Assembly (NCBI RefSeq): GCF_001262495.1
Contig: NZ_LGYE01000001.1
Span: 1,116,001-1,180,000, forward strand
DNA: 64,000 nucleotides
Direction: 5' to 3'
DNA from: Microbacterium sp. GCS4
Lineage (GTDB): Bacteria; Actinomycetota; Actinomycetes; Actinomycetales; Microbacteriaceae
In this document: positions 1 through 7,964 of the stretch, piece after piece
How the letters are laid out: the number at the start of each line of letters is the position of its first letter
How positions within the stretch are numbered: position 1 is the stretch's first letter
The notes under the pieces: model-generated
Seen by the model: the letters and a program-made list of their open reading frames with translations, nothing else
The model's database searches: none
Told to the model about the DNA's origin: nothing
Translations under genes and position numbers: made by a program

Positions 1-372
1 GTCGACGGCATCCGGGTCCCAGGGCAGCGCGTCAGCCGCCTCGTCCTGCTCGCGCTCGAGGTCGTGCGCGATCAGGGCGATGCGGTCGTCCAGCCGCTCC
101 CGCCGCCGCCAGCCGTCGACGGCCTTGCGCTTCGCCACCGCGGTGAGCCAGGCCGCACCGTTGCGCGGCACGCCCTCCTCGGGCCACTGGCGCAGCGCGT
201 CCAGGAGCGCCTCCTGCGCGAGGTCCTCCGCGAGACCGAAGTCCCCCACCATGCGCGTGAGCGTCGCGACGATCTTCGCCGACTCGATGCGCCACACGGC
301 GGCGACGGCGCGCTCCGCCATTCCCCCGTCGGGGGCGGAACGCGCCGTCTCGCGGTCGGATGAGTCGGTCAT
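1..372 (-). CDS. ECF42-type RNA polymerase sigma factor (N-terminal part, cut by window edge)
   Basis: This is the first 124 codons of a leftward gene whose 3' end lies outside the window. The visible protein has the sigma-70 region 2 pattern: an AVWRIESAKIVATLTR helix, the GLAEDLAQEAL core-binding segment and the AWLTAVAKRKAVDGWRRRE promoter-melting segment. This wording is typical of the ECF42 group, whose members carry a C-terminal TPR-like extension (not visible here) and sit beside DGPF/YCII proteins. Exactly such a gene ends one base upstream, which supports co-transcription. The start is the ATG at 372. The role is transcription initiation at a small regulon that probably includes its own operon. 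Family assignment is confident; the inducing signal is unknown. Confidence 0.88.
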   Translation of the reverse strand, partial: MTDSSDRETARSAPDGGMAERAVAAVWRIESAKIVATLTRMVGDFGLAEDLAQEALLDALRQWPEEGVPRNGAAWLTAVAKRKAVDGWRRRERLDDRIALIAHDLEREQDEAADALPWDPDAVD

Positions 373-373
373 C

Positions 374-799
374 TCACTGCTGGGCGCGCTGCGCCTGCTC
401 CTCGCGCCAGCCCTCTTCCTTCTGGATCCACTCGTTGTCGGCCGGGAAGTCGGACATGTCCGTCACGCGGCGCACCTCGAGGAAGGACCCCTTGCCGAGC
501 GGTGCGCGGCTCGCCCACTCGGCCGCCTCCTCGCGGCTCGACACCTCGAGGATCCAGAAGCCGTTGAACAGCTCCTTGGTCTCGCCGTAGGGGCCGTCGG
601 TGATGAGCGGGGTCTCGGCGCTGAAGTCGACGACGAAGCCCTCGGCGGCATCCGTCAGGCCCTCGCCCGCCGCGAGCACGCCGGCCTTGATCATCGACTC
701 GTTGTACTTCCCCATCGCCTCGATGACCTGCTCGAACGGCATGTCCTTGTAAGCCTCGACGGCCTCATCGGTCGCGCGCATGATCAGCATGTACTTCAT
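374..799 (-). CDS. YCII/DGPF-domain protein, ECF42 partner
   Basis: This 141-residue cytoplasmic protein belongs to the YCII-related (DGPF) family. It opens with the MKYMLIMRATDE strand typical of the family and carries the DGPYGETKE signature at residues 68-76. Proteins of this family are dimeric alpha-beta barrels of the dimeric-ferredoxin type, and their biochemical role is not settled. The gene ends one base before the sigma factor start at 372, so the two are almost certainly one transcript. In ECF42 systems the DGPF gene is the usual target and partner of the sigma factor. The start is the ATG at 799, preceded by an AGGAGAA ribosome site. A candidate ECF42 promoter lies at 847-876. Confidence 0.9.
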   Translation of the reverse strand: MKYMLIMRATDEAVEAYKDMPFEQVIEAMGKYNESMIKAGVLAAGEGLTDAAEGFVVDFSAETPLITDGPYGETKELFNGFWILEVSSREEAAEWASRAPLGKGSFLEVRRVTDMSDFPADNEWIQKEEGWREEQAQRAQQ

Positions 800-846
800 G
801 ATGTTTCTCCTGTTCGGTGGGGCCGTGAATCGACCCTCTCATTGAA

Positions 847-876
847 GACGTCGAACGGGAACGACGTGGATCGACA
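847..876 (-). promoter_or_regulatory. Candidate ECF42-dependent promoter of the YCII/sigma operon
   Basis: Read on the minus strand, TGTCGA (876-871) is followed after exactly 17 bases by CGACGTC (853-847). As I recall the published ECF42 work, the target promoters have TGTCGA in the -35 region and CGA/TC in the -10 region. The element leaves an untranslated leader of about 40 bases before the YCII start at 799. The motif match is direct; use by this sigma factor is inferred. Confidence 0.6.
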
Positions 877-914
877 TCGCCCGTGAACTTTTTTCGAGAT
901 TCTTTCTCGAGAGC

Positions 915-1853
915 TCAGTCGAGGGCGTCCACGGCCGTGCGGATCGCATCGGCGGAGGCCCTCAGCAGCGCGAGTTCATGCGCGTTCACGGGCGTCTCCC
1001 CGAGCGGCACGGCGCCCGCGGCACCCACCACCGACGGCACCGACAGAGCCACTCCGCTGAGGCCGTATTCGCCATTCAGCACGGTCGCGACCGGGAGCAC
1101 CGCACGTTCGTCGCGTAGCACGGCCTCGGCGATGCGCGCGCAGCTCACGCCGATCGCGAGATTCGTCGCGCCCTTGCCCTGGATCACGGCGTAGGCGGCA
1201 TCCCGCACCTCGACCGCGATCCGGTCGAGCTCTTCGGCCGTGAACGGCTCATCAGCCGGCCAGTCGAGGATCGGCACCGATCCGATCGTCGCGTTCGACC
1301 ACAGCGGGAACTCCGTGTCGCCGTGCTCGCCCACGATGTCGGCGTGCACGCTCGCGGTGCTCACCTGCGCACGGTGCGCCAGGCGCCACCGCAGACGCGA
1401 GGTGTCGAGGACCGTCCCGGAGCCGAACACGCGATGCGGCGGCAGCCCCGTGACGCGCTGTGCGACCACGGTCATGACGTCGGCCGGATTCGTGACGATC
1501 AGGAAGACGGCGTCCGGGGCCCGCTCGACCAGCTGAGGCAGCAGGCGCTCCAGCAGTCGGGCGTTCGTGCTCGCCAGCTCCATGCGCGTCTGCCCCGGCT
1601 GCTGCTTGGCGCCGGCCGTGACGACCACGACGTCGCTCCCCTCGACCACCGACAGGTCGGAGCCGCCGCTCACCGACGCCGCGGTGAACTGCGTGCCGTG
1701 TGCGAGGTCGAGCACCTCGGCATCCACCTTCGCCGTCGCGATGTCGTAGAGGGCGACCTCGGCCGCACTCCCACGGATGAGCGCGGCGTAGGCCACGCTC
1801 ACCCCCACGCTTCCTGCACCGATCACCGTGAGCTTCGTTCGCGCTGAGGTCAT
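915..1853 (-). CDS. ldh: L-lactate dehydrogenase
   Basis: The 312-residue protein is an NAD-dependent 2-hydroxyacid dehydrogenase of the LDH/MDH superfamily, the usual length for the family. The Rossmann motif IGAGSVG is at residues 11-17. The coenzyme loop AKQQPGQTR at 82-90 has glutamine at the position that favours pyruvate over oxaloacetate. The catalytic segment is GEHGDTEF, with proton-relay His177. It would interconvert pyruvate and L-lactate in the cytosol. The start is the ATG at 1853. It stands alone between the YCII operon and guaA. A malate dehydrogenase is less likely because of the glutamine and the GEHGD wording. Confidence 0.9.
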   Translation of the reverse strand: MTSARTKLTVIGAGSVGVSVAYAALIRGSAAEVALYDIATAKVDAEVLDLAHGTQFTAASVSGGSDLSVVEGSDVVVVTAGAKQQPGQTRMELASTNARLLERLLPQLVERAPDAVFLIVTNPADVMTVVAQRVTGLPPHRVFGSGTVLDTSRLRWRLAHRAQVSTASVHADIVGEHGDTEFPLWSNATIGSVPILDWPADEPFTAEELDRIAVEVRDAAYAVIQGKGATNLAIGVSCARIAEAVLRDERAVLPVATVLNGEYGLSGVALSVPSVVGAAGAVPLGETPVNAHELALLRASADAIRTAVDALD

Positions 1854-1884
1854 GAGGCCATCCTGCCTACTCCGGCGGGCACGC

Positions 1885-1918
1885 GAAAGGGCGCGGATCG
1901 GATGATCCGCGCCCTTTC
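1885..1918 (-). terminator. Hairpin after guaA
   Basis: A perfect 15-base stem (1885-1899 with 1904-1918, arms GAAAGGGCGCGGATC and its complement) encloses a GGAT loop. It lies seven bases past the guaA stop codon. There is no T-run, as is common in high-GC actinobacteria. It could also act on transcripts arriving from the other direction, but no rightward gene precedes it. Confidence 0.75.
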
Positions 1919-1924
1919 AGGGAC

Positions 1925-3511
1925 TCACTCCCACTCGATGGTCCCCGGCGGCTTGGAGGTCACGTCCAGCACGACGCGGTTGACGTCGCGGACGCTGTTG
2001 GTGATGCGGTTCGAGATCTTCGACAGCACGTCGTATGGGAGACGCGTCCAATCGGCGGTCATGGCGTCCTCGCTCGAGACAGGACGCAGCACGATCGGGT
2101 GGCCGTAGGTGCGGCCGTCGCCCTGCACTCCGACCGAACGGACGTCGGCGAGCAGCACGACCGGGCACTGCCAGATCTCCTGGTCGAGCCCGGCCTTCGT
2201 GAGCTCCTCGCGGGCGATCGCATCGGCTTCGCGCAGGATCTCCAGCCGGTCCTTCGTGACCTCGCCGATGATGCGGATGCCGAGGCCGGGGCCCGGGAAC
2301 GGCTGGCGACCGACGATCGCCTCGGGGATGCCGAGCTCGCGGCCGATCGCGCGCACCTCGTCCTTGAAGAGGGCGCGCAGCGGCTCGATGAGCTCGAAGT
2401 CGAGGTCGTCGGGAAGACCGCCCACGTTGTGGTGCGACTTGATGTTCGCGGTGCCCGCACCGCCGCCGGACTCGACGACGTCGGGGTACAGCGTCCCCTG
2501 CACGAGGAACTTCACCGGCGCCCCGCCGTCGGCTTTGGCCTCGGCGACGAGGTCGAGCTGCACCTTCTCGAACGCGCGGATGAACTCGCGGCCGATGATC
2601 TTGCGCTTCTCCTCGGGATCGGTGACCCCCTCGAGGTGACCGAGGAACGTGTCGGCGGCGTCGACCGTGATGAGACGAACGCCCGTGGACTCGACGTAGT
2701 CCTTCTCGACCTGCTCGCGCTCCCCCTTGCGGAGGAGGCCGTGGTCGACGAAGACGGCGGTCAGCTGGTCGCCGATTGCCTTGTGCACGAGGGCCGTCGA
2801 GACGGCGGAGTCGACTCCGCCCGACAGAGCGGAGATGACGCGCGCGTCACCGACCTGCTCGCGGATGCGCTCGACCTGCTCGGCGATCACGTTGTCGCTG
2901 TTCCAGTCGGACGCGAGACCTGCACCCTTGTGCAGGAAATTCTCGAGCACGCGCTGGCCGTGGTCGGAGTGCTTGACCTCGGGGTGCCACTGCACGCCGT
3001 AGAAGCGACGCTCCTCATCGGCGAACGCCGCGACCTTGGTCGCGCTCGTGGTCGCCAGGACCTCGAAACCCTCGGGGGCCGTGGCCACCTGGTCGCCGTG
3101 GCTCATCCACACGTTCTGCTCGGCCGGCTGACCGCCGAGCAGCGTTCCGCCGTCACCCGACACGACGGCATCCGTCGCGCCGTACTCGCGCAGGCCCGTG
3201 TTCGCGACCTCGCCGCCGAGCGTCTGCGCCATGTACTGGAAGCCGTAGCAGATGCCGAGGGTCGGGACGCCGAGCTCGAACACCGCGGGGTCGAGGCGCG
3301 GGGCGCCCTCCTCGTAGACCGACGACGGCCCGCCGGAGAGGATGATCGCGACAGGGTTCTTCTCGGCGATCTCCGCGGCGGTGGCCGTGTGCGGCACGAT
3401 CTCGCTGTAGACGCCGGCCTCGCGTACGCGACGGGCGATCAGCTGCGCGTACTGCGCGCCGAAGTCGACGACGAGGGCGGGGCGCTGCTGGGTCTCGGAC
3501 TGTTCGGTCAA
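1925..3511 (-). CDS. guaA: GMP synthase (glutamine-hydrolysing)
   Basis: The 528-residue enzyme makes GMP from XMP, ATP and glutamine, the last step of the GMP branch. An N-terminal class I glutamine amidotransferase domain (about 11-195) has the nucleophile Cys88 in LGICYGFQ and the catalytic pair His176/Glu178 in QWHPE. The ATP-pyrophosphatase domain begins near 210 with the PP-loop SGGVDS at 230-235, and the C-terminal dimerisation domain ends in PPGTIEWE. Length and architecture are standard. The start overlaps the stop of the upstream DUF3817 gene by four bases, so they are translationally coupled. The other GMP-branch genes guaB and guaB3 are on the same strand further right. Confidence 0.98.
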   Translation of the reverse strand: MTEQSETQQRPALVVDFGAQYAQLIARRVREAGVYSEIVPHTATAAEIAEKNPVAIILSGGPSSVYEEGAPRLDPAVFELGVPTLGICYGFQYMAQTLGGEVANTGLREYGATDAVVSGDGGTLLGGQPAEQNVWMSHGDQVATAPEGFEVLATTSATKVAAFADEERRFYGVQWHPEVKHSDHGQRVLENFLHKGAGLASDWNSDNVIAEQVERIREQVGDARVISALSGGVDSAVSTALVHKAIGDQLTAVFVDHGLLRKGEREQVEKDYVESTGVRLITVDAADTFLGHLEGVTDPEEKRKIIGREFIRAFEKVQLDLVAEAKADGGAPVKFLVQGTLYPDVVESGGGAGTANIKSHHNVGGLPDDLDFELIEPLRALFKDEVRAIGRELGIPEAIVGRQPFPGPGLGIRIIGEVTKDRLEILREADAIAREELTKAGLDQEIWQCPVVLLADVRSVGVQGDGRTYGHPIVLRPVSSEDAMTADWTRLPYDVLSKISNRITNSVRDVNRVVLDVTSKPPGTIEWE

Positions 3512-4020
3512 CGGGCACCTTCCGGGGCGGGAGTGGAGGCCTCTGCGGCCTCCCGTGTGGCGAGATAGGTCTTGACTTCACGAGCCACGATGGCCTCCAT
3601 GAAGAACGACAGCAGCGGGATGACGCCGCCGAGGGCGAGCAGGATGAAGCGCGGGAACGGCCACCGCATCAGGCTCCACATGCGGAAGCAGGCGAACAGG
3701 TAGACGACGTAGAACCAGCCGTGCGCGACGAGGATGAACAGCGACAGATTGAACCCGTCGCCGAGCGAGGTCATCTCGCAGGAGTTCGTCATGGGGGCGA
3801 AGAGCGACCACCACTGGCAGTCCGGCCCGGCGAGGACTCCTGCGAACCAGAGCGGCCCGCCGGAGCCGCCCATGAAGAGTTCGAGGTGGATCGGCGTGTA
3901 CTTCAGCACCATCTCCGTCAGCAGCAGGAGCAGCATGACTCCTGTGATGATCGACGCGATCTGGTAGAACTTCAGCGCACCGCGGATCGCCGGAAAGCTG
4001 GCGACTTTCGGTTCGGGCAT
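3508..4020 (-). CDS. DUF3817 membrane protein
   Basis: The 170-residue protein belongs to the DUF3817 family of small integral membrane proteins common beside guaA in actinobacteria. Hydrophobic segments are visible at about 16-38, 91-113 and 122-142. Between the first two lies a roughly 50-residue, aromatic-rich insert with two cysteines (Cys68 and Cys81) that probably faces outside and could form a disulfide. This insert makes it longer than the roughly 100-120 residues I expect for the family. The stop overlaps the guaA start by four bases. Function is unknown; the recurring guaA linkage hints at a nucleobase-related or simply positional association, which is inference. Confidence 0.82.
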   Translation of the reverse strand: MPEPKVASFPAIRGALKFYQIASIITGVMLLLLLTEMVLKYTPIHLELFMGGSGGPLWFAGVLAGPDCQWWSLFAPMTNSCEMTSLGDGFNLSLFILVAHGWFYVVYLFACFRMWSLMRWPFPRFILLALGGVIPLLSFFMEAIVAREVKTYLATREAAEASTPAPEGAR

Positions 4021-4068
4021 GTCCTCAGTCTAGTCGGCGCCGCCGGAGTCTCTTGAGGCGGTGAAGAG

Positions 4069-4095
4069 CTGGTCTGGTCAAGGTGACCAGACCAG
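4069..4095. promoter_or_regulatory. Palindromic operator of the toxin-antitoxin pair
   Basis: A perfect inverted repeat with 12-base arms (CTGGTCTGGTCA at 4069-4080 and its complement at 4084-4095) is separated by three bases. A TAGAAT -10 box follows at 4099-4104, only six bases before the antitoxin ATG at 4111. The operator would therefore overlap the -35 region, and the transcript would be nearly leaderless. Autoregulation by the antitoxin or the complex at such palindromes is standard for Phd/VapB systems. Confidence 0.72.
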
Positions 4096-4110
4096 TCATA
4101 GAATGTCGAG

Positions 4111-4383
4111 ATGACCACCGTGAACGTGCAGGATGCGAAGACCCGGCTCTCCGAGTTGCTCCGGCGCGTCGAAACCGGCGAGGAGATCGTGATCGCCCGA
4201 GCCGGAACCCCGATCGCGCGCATCACCGCGGCATCGCCGCCCCGGCGACGACTCGACAGTCCGCTGCTCCCCGAGATCCCGCCGATCGGCGCGGAGCACC
4301 TGCTCGACGACATGAGCTCGGCGGAGCTCGCGGAATGGGAAGACGGTCACTCCGAGGATCCGCTGAGCGAGCACGACCGGTGA
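4111..4383 (+). CDS. Phd/YefM-family antitoxin
   Basis: The 90-residue protein has the Phd/YefM fold signature at its N-terminus: an opening MTTVNVQDAKTRLSELLRR, then GEEIVIARAGTPIARI. This part dimerises and binds DNA. The acidic, proline-containing tail (about 55-90) is the expected toxin-neutralising segment. Its TGA stop overlaps the GTG start of the PIN toxin, so the two are translationally coupled. The ATG at 4111 follows a -10 box by six bases, and no Shine-Dalgarno sequence is visible, suggesting leaderless translation. The operator at 4069-4095 points to autorepression. Confidence 0.9.
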   Translation: MTTVNVQDAKTRLSELLRRVETGEEIVIARAGTPIARITAASPPRRRLDSPLLPEIPPIGAEHLLDDMSSAELAEWEDGHSEDPLSEHDR

Positions 4384-4775
4384 GCGCCTACCTCCTCGAC
4401 ACGCATGTCGTTCTGTGGCTCGCGACCGATCCCGAGCGTGTTCCCCGCGCTCTGCGCGACTCCCTCGTCGGGGCCGACGCCTTGTTCGTCTCGGCGGCCA
4501 CCGGCTACGAGATCGCGCAGAAGGTCCGGCTCGGTCGCCTTCAGCACGGCGGACAGGTGCTCGCCCGCTGGACCGCGCTGCTGCGCTCCCTGCTCGCGGA
4601 GGAGCTCCCCTTGTCCGGCGAGCACATGAGAACCGCAGGCGAACTCGATTGGGAGCATCGCGACCCCTTCGATCGGATGCTGGTCGCTCAGGCGCAGATC
4701 GACGGACTGATCCTCGTGACGGCCGACCAGCGCATCCGGGTCTTCCCCGAGGTCACCTGCGCCGACTGGGCCTGA
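4380..4775 (+). CDS. vapC: PIN-domain toxin (VapC family)
   Basis: The 131-residue protein is a PIN-domain ribonuclease. The acidic metal-binding residues expected of VapC are visible: Asp7 in LLDTHV, Glu44 in TGYEIAQK, Asp95 and Asp98 in DPFDRMLVAQA, and Asp116 in TADQRI. This subfamily (DTHVVLWL start) usually pairs with Phd-type antitoxins, as here. Family members cleave specific tRNAs or rRNA and arrest growth; the target here is unknown. The GTG start at 4380 overlaps the antitoxin stop. An upstream in-frame start would run through the operator and the antitoxin gene and was rejected. Confidence 0.92.
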   Translation: MSAYLLDTHVVLWLATDPERVPRALRDSLVGADALFVSAATGYEIAQKVRLGRLQHGGQVLARWTALLRSLLAEELPLSGEHMRTAGELDWEHRDPFDRMLVAQAQIDGLILVTADQRIRVFPEVTCADWA

Positions 4776-4804
4776 TATCGGCTGTCAGGGCCTGATACGG
4801 ATCG

Positions 4805-5782
4805 TCAGGGCGCGGGCGGACGGGCCACGAGGAGTTCGCCGGCGCCGCTCGCCGCGAGGGTGCCGGCCGCATGCGGCACGAGCATGGTCATGCCCGCCGA
4901 CACCTGCTCCTCCCCCAGTACGAGCTCTCCGCGGCTCACCACGACGATCGCGAATCCGGCGTCCACCACGGCGTCGCCGTCGACCGGGAGCCGCTCGAGT
5001 CGGAAGTACTCGTCGGCGGCGGGCGGGAACGCCGAACCGGATGCCGGGGCAGTGCGCACGAGCTCGCGCATGTCCTCCACGGAGCGGCCGCCCGTGTTCA
5101 CCGCGGCGAGCGCGAGGTCGAAGCCGAGACCGAGGTGCCCGAGTGCGGGACCGTCGATCGCGAAGTCCTGCCATTCCAGGAGGATCGAGAGGTCTTCGGG
5201 CTGCTGCAGCTCGAGGAGGAGGATGCCGGCGCCGATCGCGTGCAGCTCCCCCGGCGGAACCCACACCACATCGCCGGGCACGACCTCGATCTCGTGCAGC
5301 AGCCCCAGGAGCGCTGCGACTTTTTGGCGTTCCACGAGCGCCGCGAGCTCAGACGGGTCGACGTCCGCCCGCAGGCCCACGTGCACGGTTCCGCCCTGCA
5401 GGATGTACCACGCCTCGGCCTTGCCGTGCGCGCGACCGAGATGAGTCGCCGCGAAGTCGTCGTGCGGATGCGCATGGACCGGCAGGCGCTGCCCCGCGTC
5501 GAGCAGCTTCACGAGGAGTCGTGTGTCGTCGCCCCAGCGATCGACGTGGTCGGCGCCCAGCCAGGCGACTGGATCCGCGGCGACCGCGTCGCGCAGCAGC
5601 GTCCCATCGGGCAGATGCGTGAGTCCGAGCGCGGGGTCGCCGCTGACCGTGGTGACCGATCCGATCCAGTCCTCCGGCTCACGAGGGGCGTCCCGCAGCT
5701 CTCCCCGGAAGGCGCTGATACGCGAACCTCCGCGGTAGAAGCGCTCGGGTGGACGATTCGACGGCAGGGCCAGCGGCCTCAT
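4805..5782 (-). CDS. manA: Mannose-6-phosphate isomerase, class I
   Basis: The 325-residue protein is a cupin-type phosphomannose isomerase. The zinc-site motifs are present: LPVHAHPHDDFA (histidines and acidic residue), the KAEAWYIL glutamate segment, and the second histidine in WVPPGELHAIGAG. It would interconvert mannose-6-phosphate, or a related aldose-phosphate, and the ketose-phosphate. It is the last gene of the leftward sugar operon, and its start overlaps the ADP-dependent kinase stop by four bases. That context suggests it feeds a hexose-phosphate into the kinase/aldolase route. The true substrate may differ from mannose-6-phosphate, as specialised ManA paralogs sit in many sugar operons. 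Confidence 0.85.
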   Translation of the reverse strand: MRPLALPSNRPPERFYRGGSRISAFRGELRDAPREPEDWIGSVTTVSGDPALGLTHLPDGTLLRDAVAADPVAWLGADHVDRWGDDTRLLVKLLDAGQRLPVHAHPHDDFAATHLGRAHGKAEAWYILQGGTVHVGLRADVDPSELAALVERQKVAALLGLLHEIEVVPGDVVWVPPGELHAIGAGILLLELQQPEDLSILLEWQDFAIDGPALGHLGLGFDLALAAVNTGGRSVEDMRELVRTAPASGSAFPPAADEYFRLERLPVDGDAVVDAGFAIVVVSRGELVLGEEQVSAGMTMLVPHAAGTLAASGAGELLVARPPAP

Positions 5783-7038
5783 GCAGACTCCTTCTGTCTG
5801 GCGGCATCCGATCGCTGTCTGGCGTCATCCGATCGGACGGCCTCGGGGTGGGTGGCGCCGGCGAGGAACCCTCCCACGAACGTGTCGCCGAGGCCGATCG
5901 TGGTCGGCATCGCGACGTCGAGCGCGAACGCGGCGATCCCCGTCGCGCCGTCGATCGCGTCCTCGACCGCCGCGACGAGAGCCTCTCCCCCCGGGTGACG
6001 GGGCATCGACGCCGTCTCGGCGACGTCCGAGGCCGTGAGCCGGTCGCCCACCCGGAAACGCGTCGCCGCCACCCGCACGGCGCTCTCCAGCGCGGTGCGG
6101 TGCTGCGCGGCATCCGGTCCGACGGCGATCGCCCAGTACCGGGTGTGCACGACGAGCGCCGCTGCCGGGATGATCGCCCTGGCGTCGTCGAGGGCGCGGA
6201 TCACGTCCGCGGGGTCGAGCAGGTTCACGGCGCGTCCGAGGTACTCCTGCAGTTCGTCCTCGTTCATGCCGTACACGTCGATCCGCTCCAGCATCCGCTG
6301 CCGAACGGTCTCCGCGAACGGACGCGAGTAGAAGCCCGCATCCTCGTAGTAGACCAGGGCGTCGGCGGGAAGCCGGCTCATCGCCTCCTGCAGCGTGCGG
6401 AGACGCTGCTCGAGCAGGTCGTGGTCCTGCATCGTGTTGAACCCCGACACCAGGAAGGCCGCGGCGTGCGCGAGCTCGTCTCCGAGTCCGTCGGACAGGA
6501 GCATCGTCCGGTTCGGCGGGTCGTTCGCGAAGATCAGCCGGTTGGCGGCGGGCGACAGCACATCCCCGTCGATCAGCCGCACCCGCGCACCCACAGGGTA
6601 CTGCACGATCAGGTGCGGGTCGAGCGTGTCCTCCGTCGCCGAGCACACGTACGAGAGGGCCGGGGGCAGCAGCCGCCGCACCGTGTCGTCGATGCTCACC
6701 AGGTGCTGCGTGCTGGGGATCCCGAGGGCATCCAGCACGAGTCCGGCCCGCACGCCCGTCCCTCCCAGGGTGACGGTCCGCTCGAAATGCGCCGCGAACC
6801 CTTCGACGACCTCCGACGAGACGACGAAGCGCTCTCCGCCGGACCCCGAGGCGAGGAACGCGACGATCGCGACGAGCAGCGACCGCTCGTCGACGATCGG
6901 CGCCGTGGTCGTGAGCTCGTGTCGCCGCACCCCGTGCAGGTGCGCAAGCCTGTCGAGGACCGCCGAGTCCCACGTCAGCTCGTAGTCGACGGTGCCGCCG
7001 AGTCCGAGCACGAGTTTCCTGTCCACGCCGCCGATCAT
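5779..7038 (-). CDS. ADP-dependent phosphofructokinase/glucokinase family sugar kinase
   Basis: The 419-residue protein matches the ADP-specific PFK/GK family of the ribokinase superfamily. Visible signatures are LVLGLGGTVDYEL at the N-terminus, the Mg-binding NxxE motif (Asn259-Glu262 in GMNEDEL) and the anion-hole/catalytic motif GLGDTF with Asp385. Archaeal homologs phosphorylate glucose or fructose-6-phosphate with ADP as donor; ADP use here is inferred from family only. It lies between the KbaY/GatY-type aldolase and manA, so a ketose-phosphate kinase role fits. The start is uncertain: GGAGG directly abuts the ATG at 7038, and a GTG at 7026 is an alternative. Bacterial members of this family are uncommon. 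Confidence 0.8.
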   Translation of the reverse strand: MIGGVDRKLVLGLGGTVDYELTWDSAVLDRLAHLHGVRRHELTTTAPIVDERSLLVAIVAFLASGSGGERFVVSSEVVEGFAAHFERTVTLGGTGVRAGLVLDALGIPSTQHLVSIDDTVRRLLPPALSYVCSATEDTLDPHLIVQYPVGARVRLIDGDVLSPAANRLIFANDPPNRTMLLSDGLGDELAHAAAFLVSGFNTMQDHDLLEQRLRTLQEAMSRLPADALVYYEDAGFYSRPFAETVRQRMLERIDVYGMNEDELQEYLGRAVNLLDPADVIRALDDARAIIPAAALVVHTRYWAIAVGPDAAQHRTALESAVRVAATRFRVGDRLTASDVAETASMPRHPGGEALVAAVEDAIDGATGIAAFALDVAMPTTIGLGDTFVGGFLAGATHPEAVRSDDARQRSDAARQKESA

Positions 7039-7054
7039 CCTCCGAGTCCGCCGC

Positions 7055-7918
7055 TCAGTACAGCGACGCCTTGCCGTCGGCGCCGAACAGCCGGATCTTC
7101 TCGGCCGCCGTGACCTTCATCGCCGCGATCGGCTCGGGCTGGATGGCGTTCGGCTCGCGCAGGCGCTCATCGGTGCCGAGGACCTCGCGCATGCGGTTGT
7201 GGTACGAGACCTTGATGTCGCTCGAGATGTTGATCTTGTTGACTCCCAGCTCGACCGCGCGGCTCAGCTCGGAGTCGGGATTCGACGAGCCACCGTGCAG
7301 CACGAGCGGAATCCCCACCGCCGCCTTGATCTGCTCCAGCAGATCGTGACGCAGTTCCGGGTTCTTGTCGCTCGGGTACAGGCCGTGAGAGGTGCCGATC
7401 GCAATCGCGAGGCTGTCCACGCCGGTCTCCTCCACGAAGCGCACCGCGTCGTCCGGGTTCGTGTAGATGATCTCGGCCGCGCCCGACTCGCCGTAGCTGT
7501 CGTTCGCCCCGATCGTCCCGAGCTCGCCCTCGACCTGGATGCCCACCGCGTGCGCGGCCTCGACGACCTTGCGCGTCAGCGCGACGTTCTCCTCGAACGG
7601 CAGCAGCGAGGCGTCGATCATGACGGAGGTGAAGCCGGCCTTGATCGCCTGGATGATCTGCTCGTAGGTGCCGCCGTGGTCCCAGTGGATCGCGACGGGG
7701 ACGCTGGCGCGGTGCGCACGCGAGTGCATCGCGGCGATGAGATCGGTCGTGATGTGCGAGACCTCGTCGGGGTGGATGGCGATGATGACGGGGGCGTCCA
7801 GCTCCTCGCTGATGTCGATGACGCCGTTGAACATCGCCCAGTCGCTGATGTTGAACGCGGGGATGGCGAAGTTGTTCTCGTTGGCGACGTCGAGGATGGA
7901 TTTGCCGGTGTAGAGCAC
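7055..7918 (-). CDS. Class II ketose-bisphosphate aldolase (KbaY/GatY-like)
   Basis: The 287-residue enzyme is a zinc-dependent class II aldolase closest in layout to tagatose-bisphosphate and fructose-bisphosphate aldolases of the KbaY/GatY/Fba type. Catalytic Asp80 and zinc ligand His81 are in IHWDHGG, further ligands His178 in GTSHG and His208 in LHGGSS, and the phosphate site follows in NKINISSD. It would cleave a ketose bisphosphate or ketose-1-phosphate into triose products. It lies directly downstream of the ABC permeases and 16 bases upstream of the sugar kinase. Whether the substrate is the fructose, tagatose or another stereoisomer cannot be read from sequence. Confidence 0.88.
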   Translation of the reverse strand: MLYTGKSILDVANENNFAIPAFNISDWAMFNGVIDISEELDAPVIIAIHPDEVSHITTDLIAAMHSRAHRASVPVAIHWDHGGTYEQIIQAIKAGFTSVMIDASLLPFEENVALTRKVVEAAHAVGIQVEGELGTIGANDSYGESGAAEIIYTNPDDAVRFVEETGVDSLAIAIGTSHGLYPSDKNPELRHDLLEQIKAAVGIPLVLHGGSSNPDSELSRAVELGVNKINISSDIKVSYHNRMREVLGTDERLREPNAIQPEPIAAMKVTAAEKIRLFGADGKASLY

Positions 7919-7964
7919 GTGTTTCTCCTGTTTCGTGATGGTGTGAAGTCGAGGGCGGACGGCG

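Noticed and set aside
891..908. Hairpin TCGAGA/TCTCGA with a T/A run near the end of ldh
   Set aside because: The stem is only six bases and the run is on the wrong side for a leftward terminator.
4776..4804. Short CAGGGCCTGATA-like repeats between the toxin and manA ends
   Set aside because: Only two imperfect copies, one overlapping the toxin stop; too weak to call a terminator or repeat.
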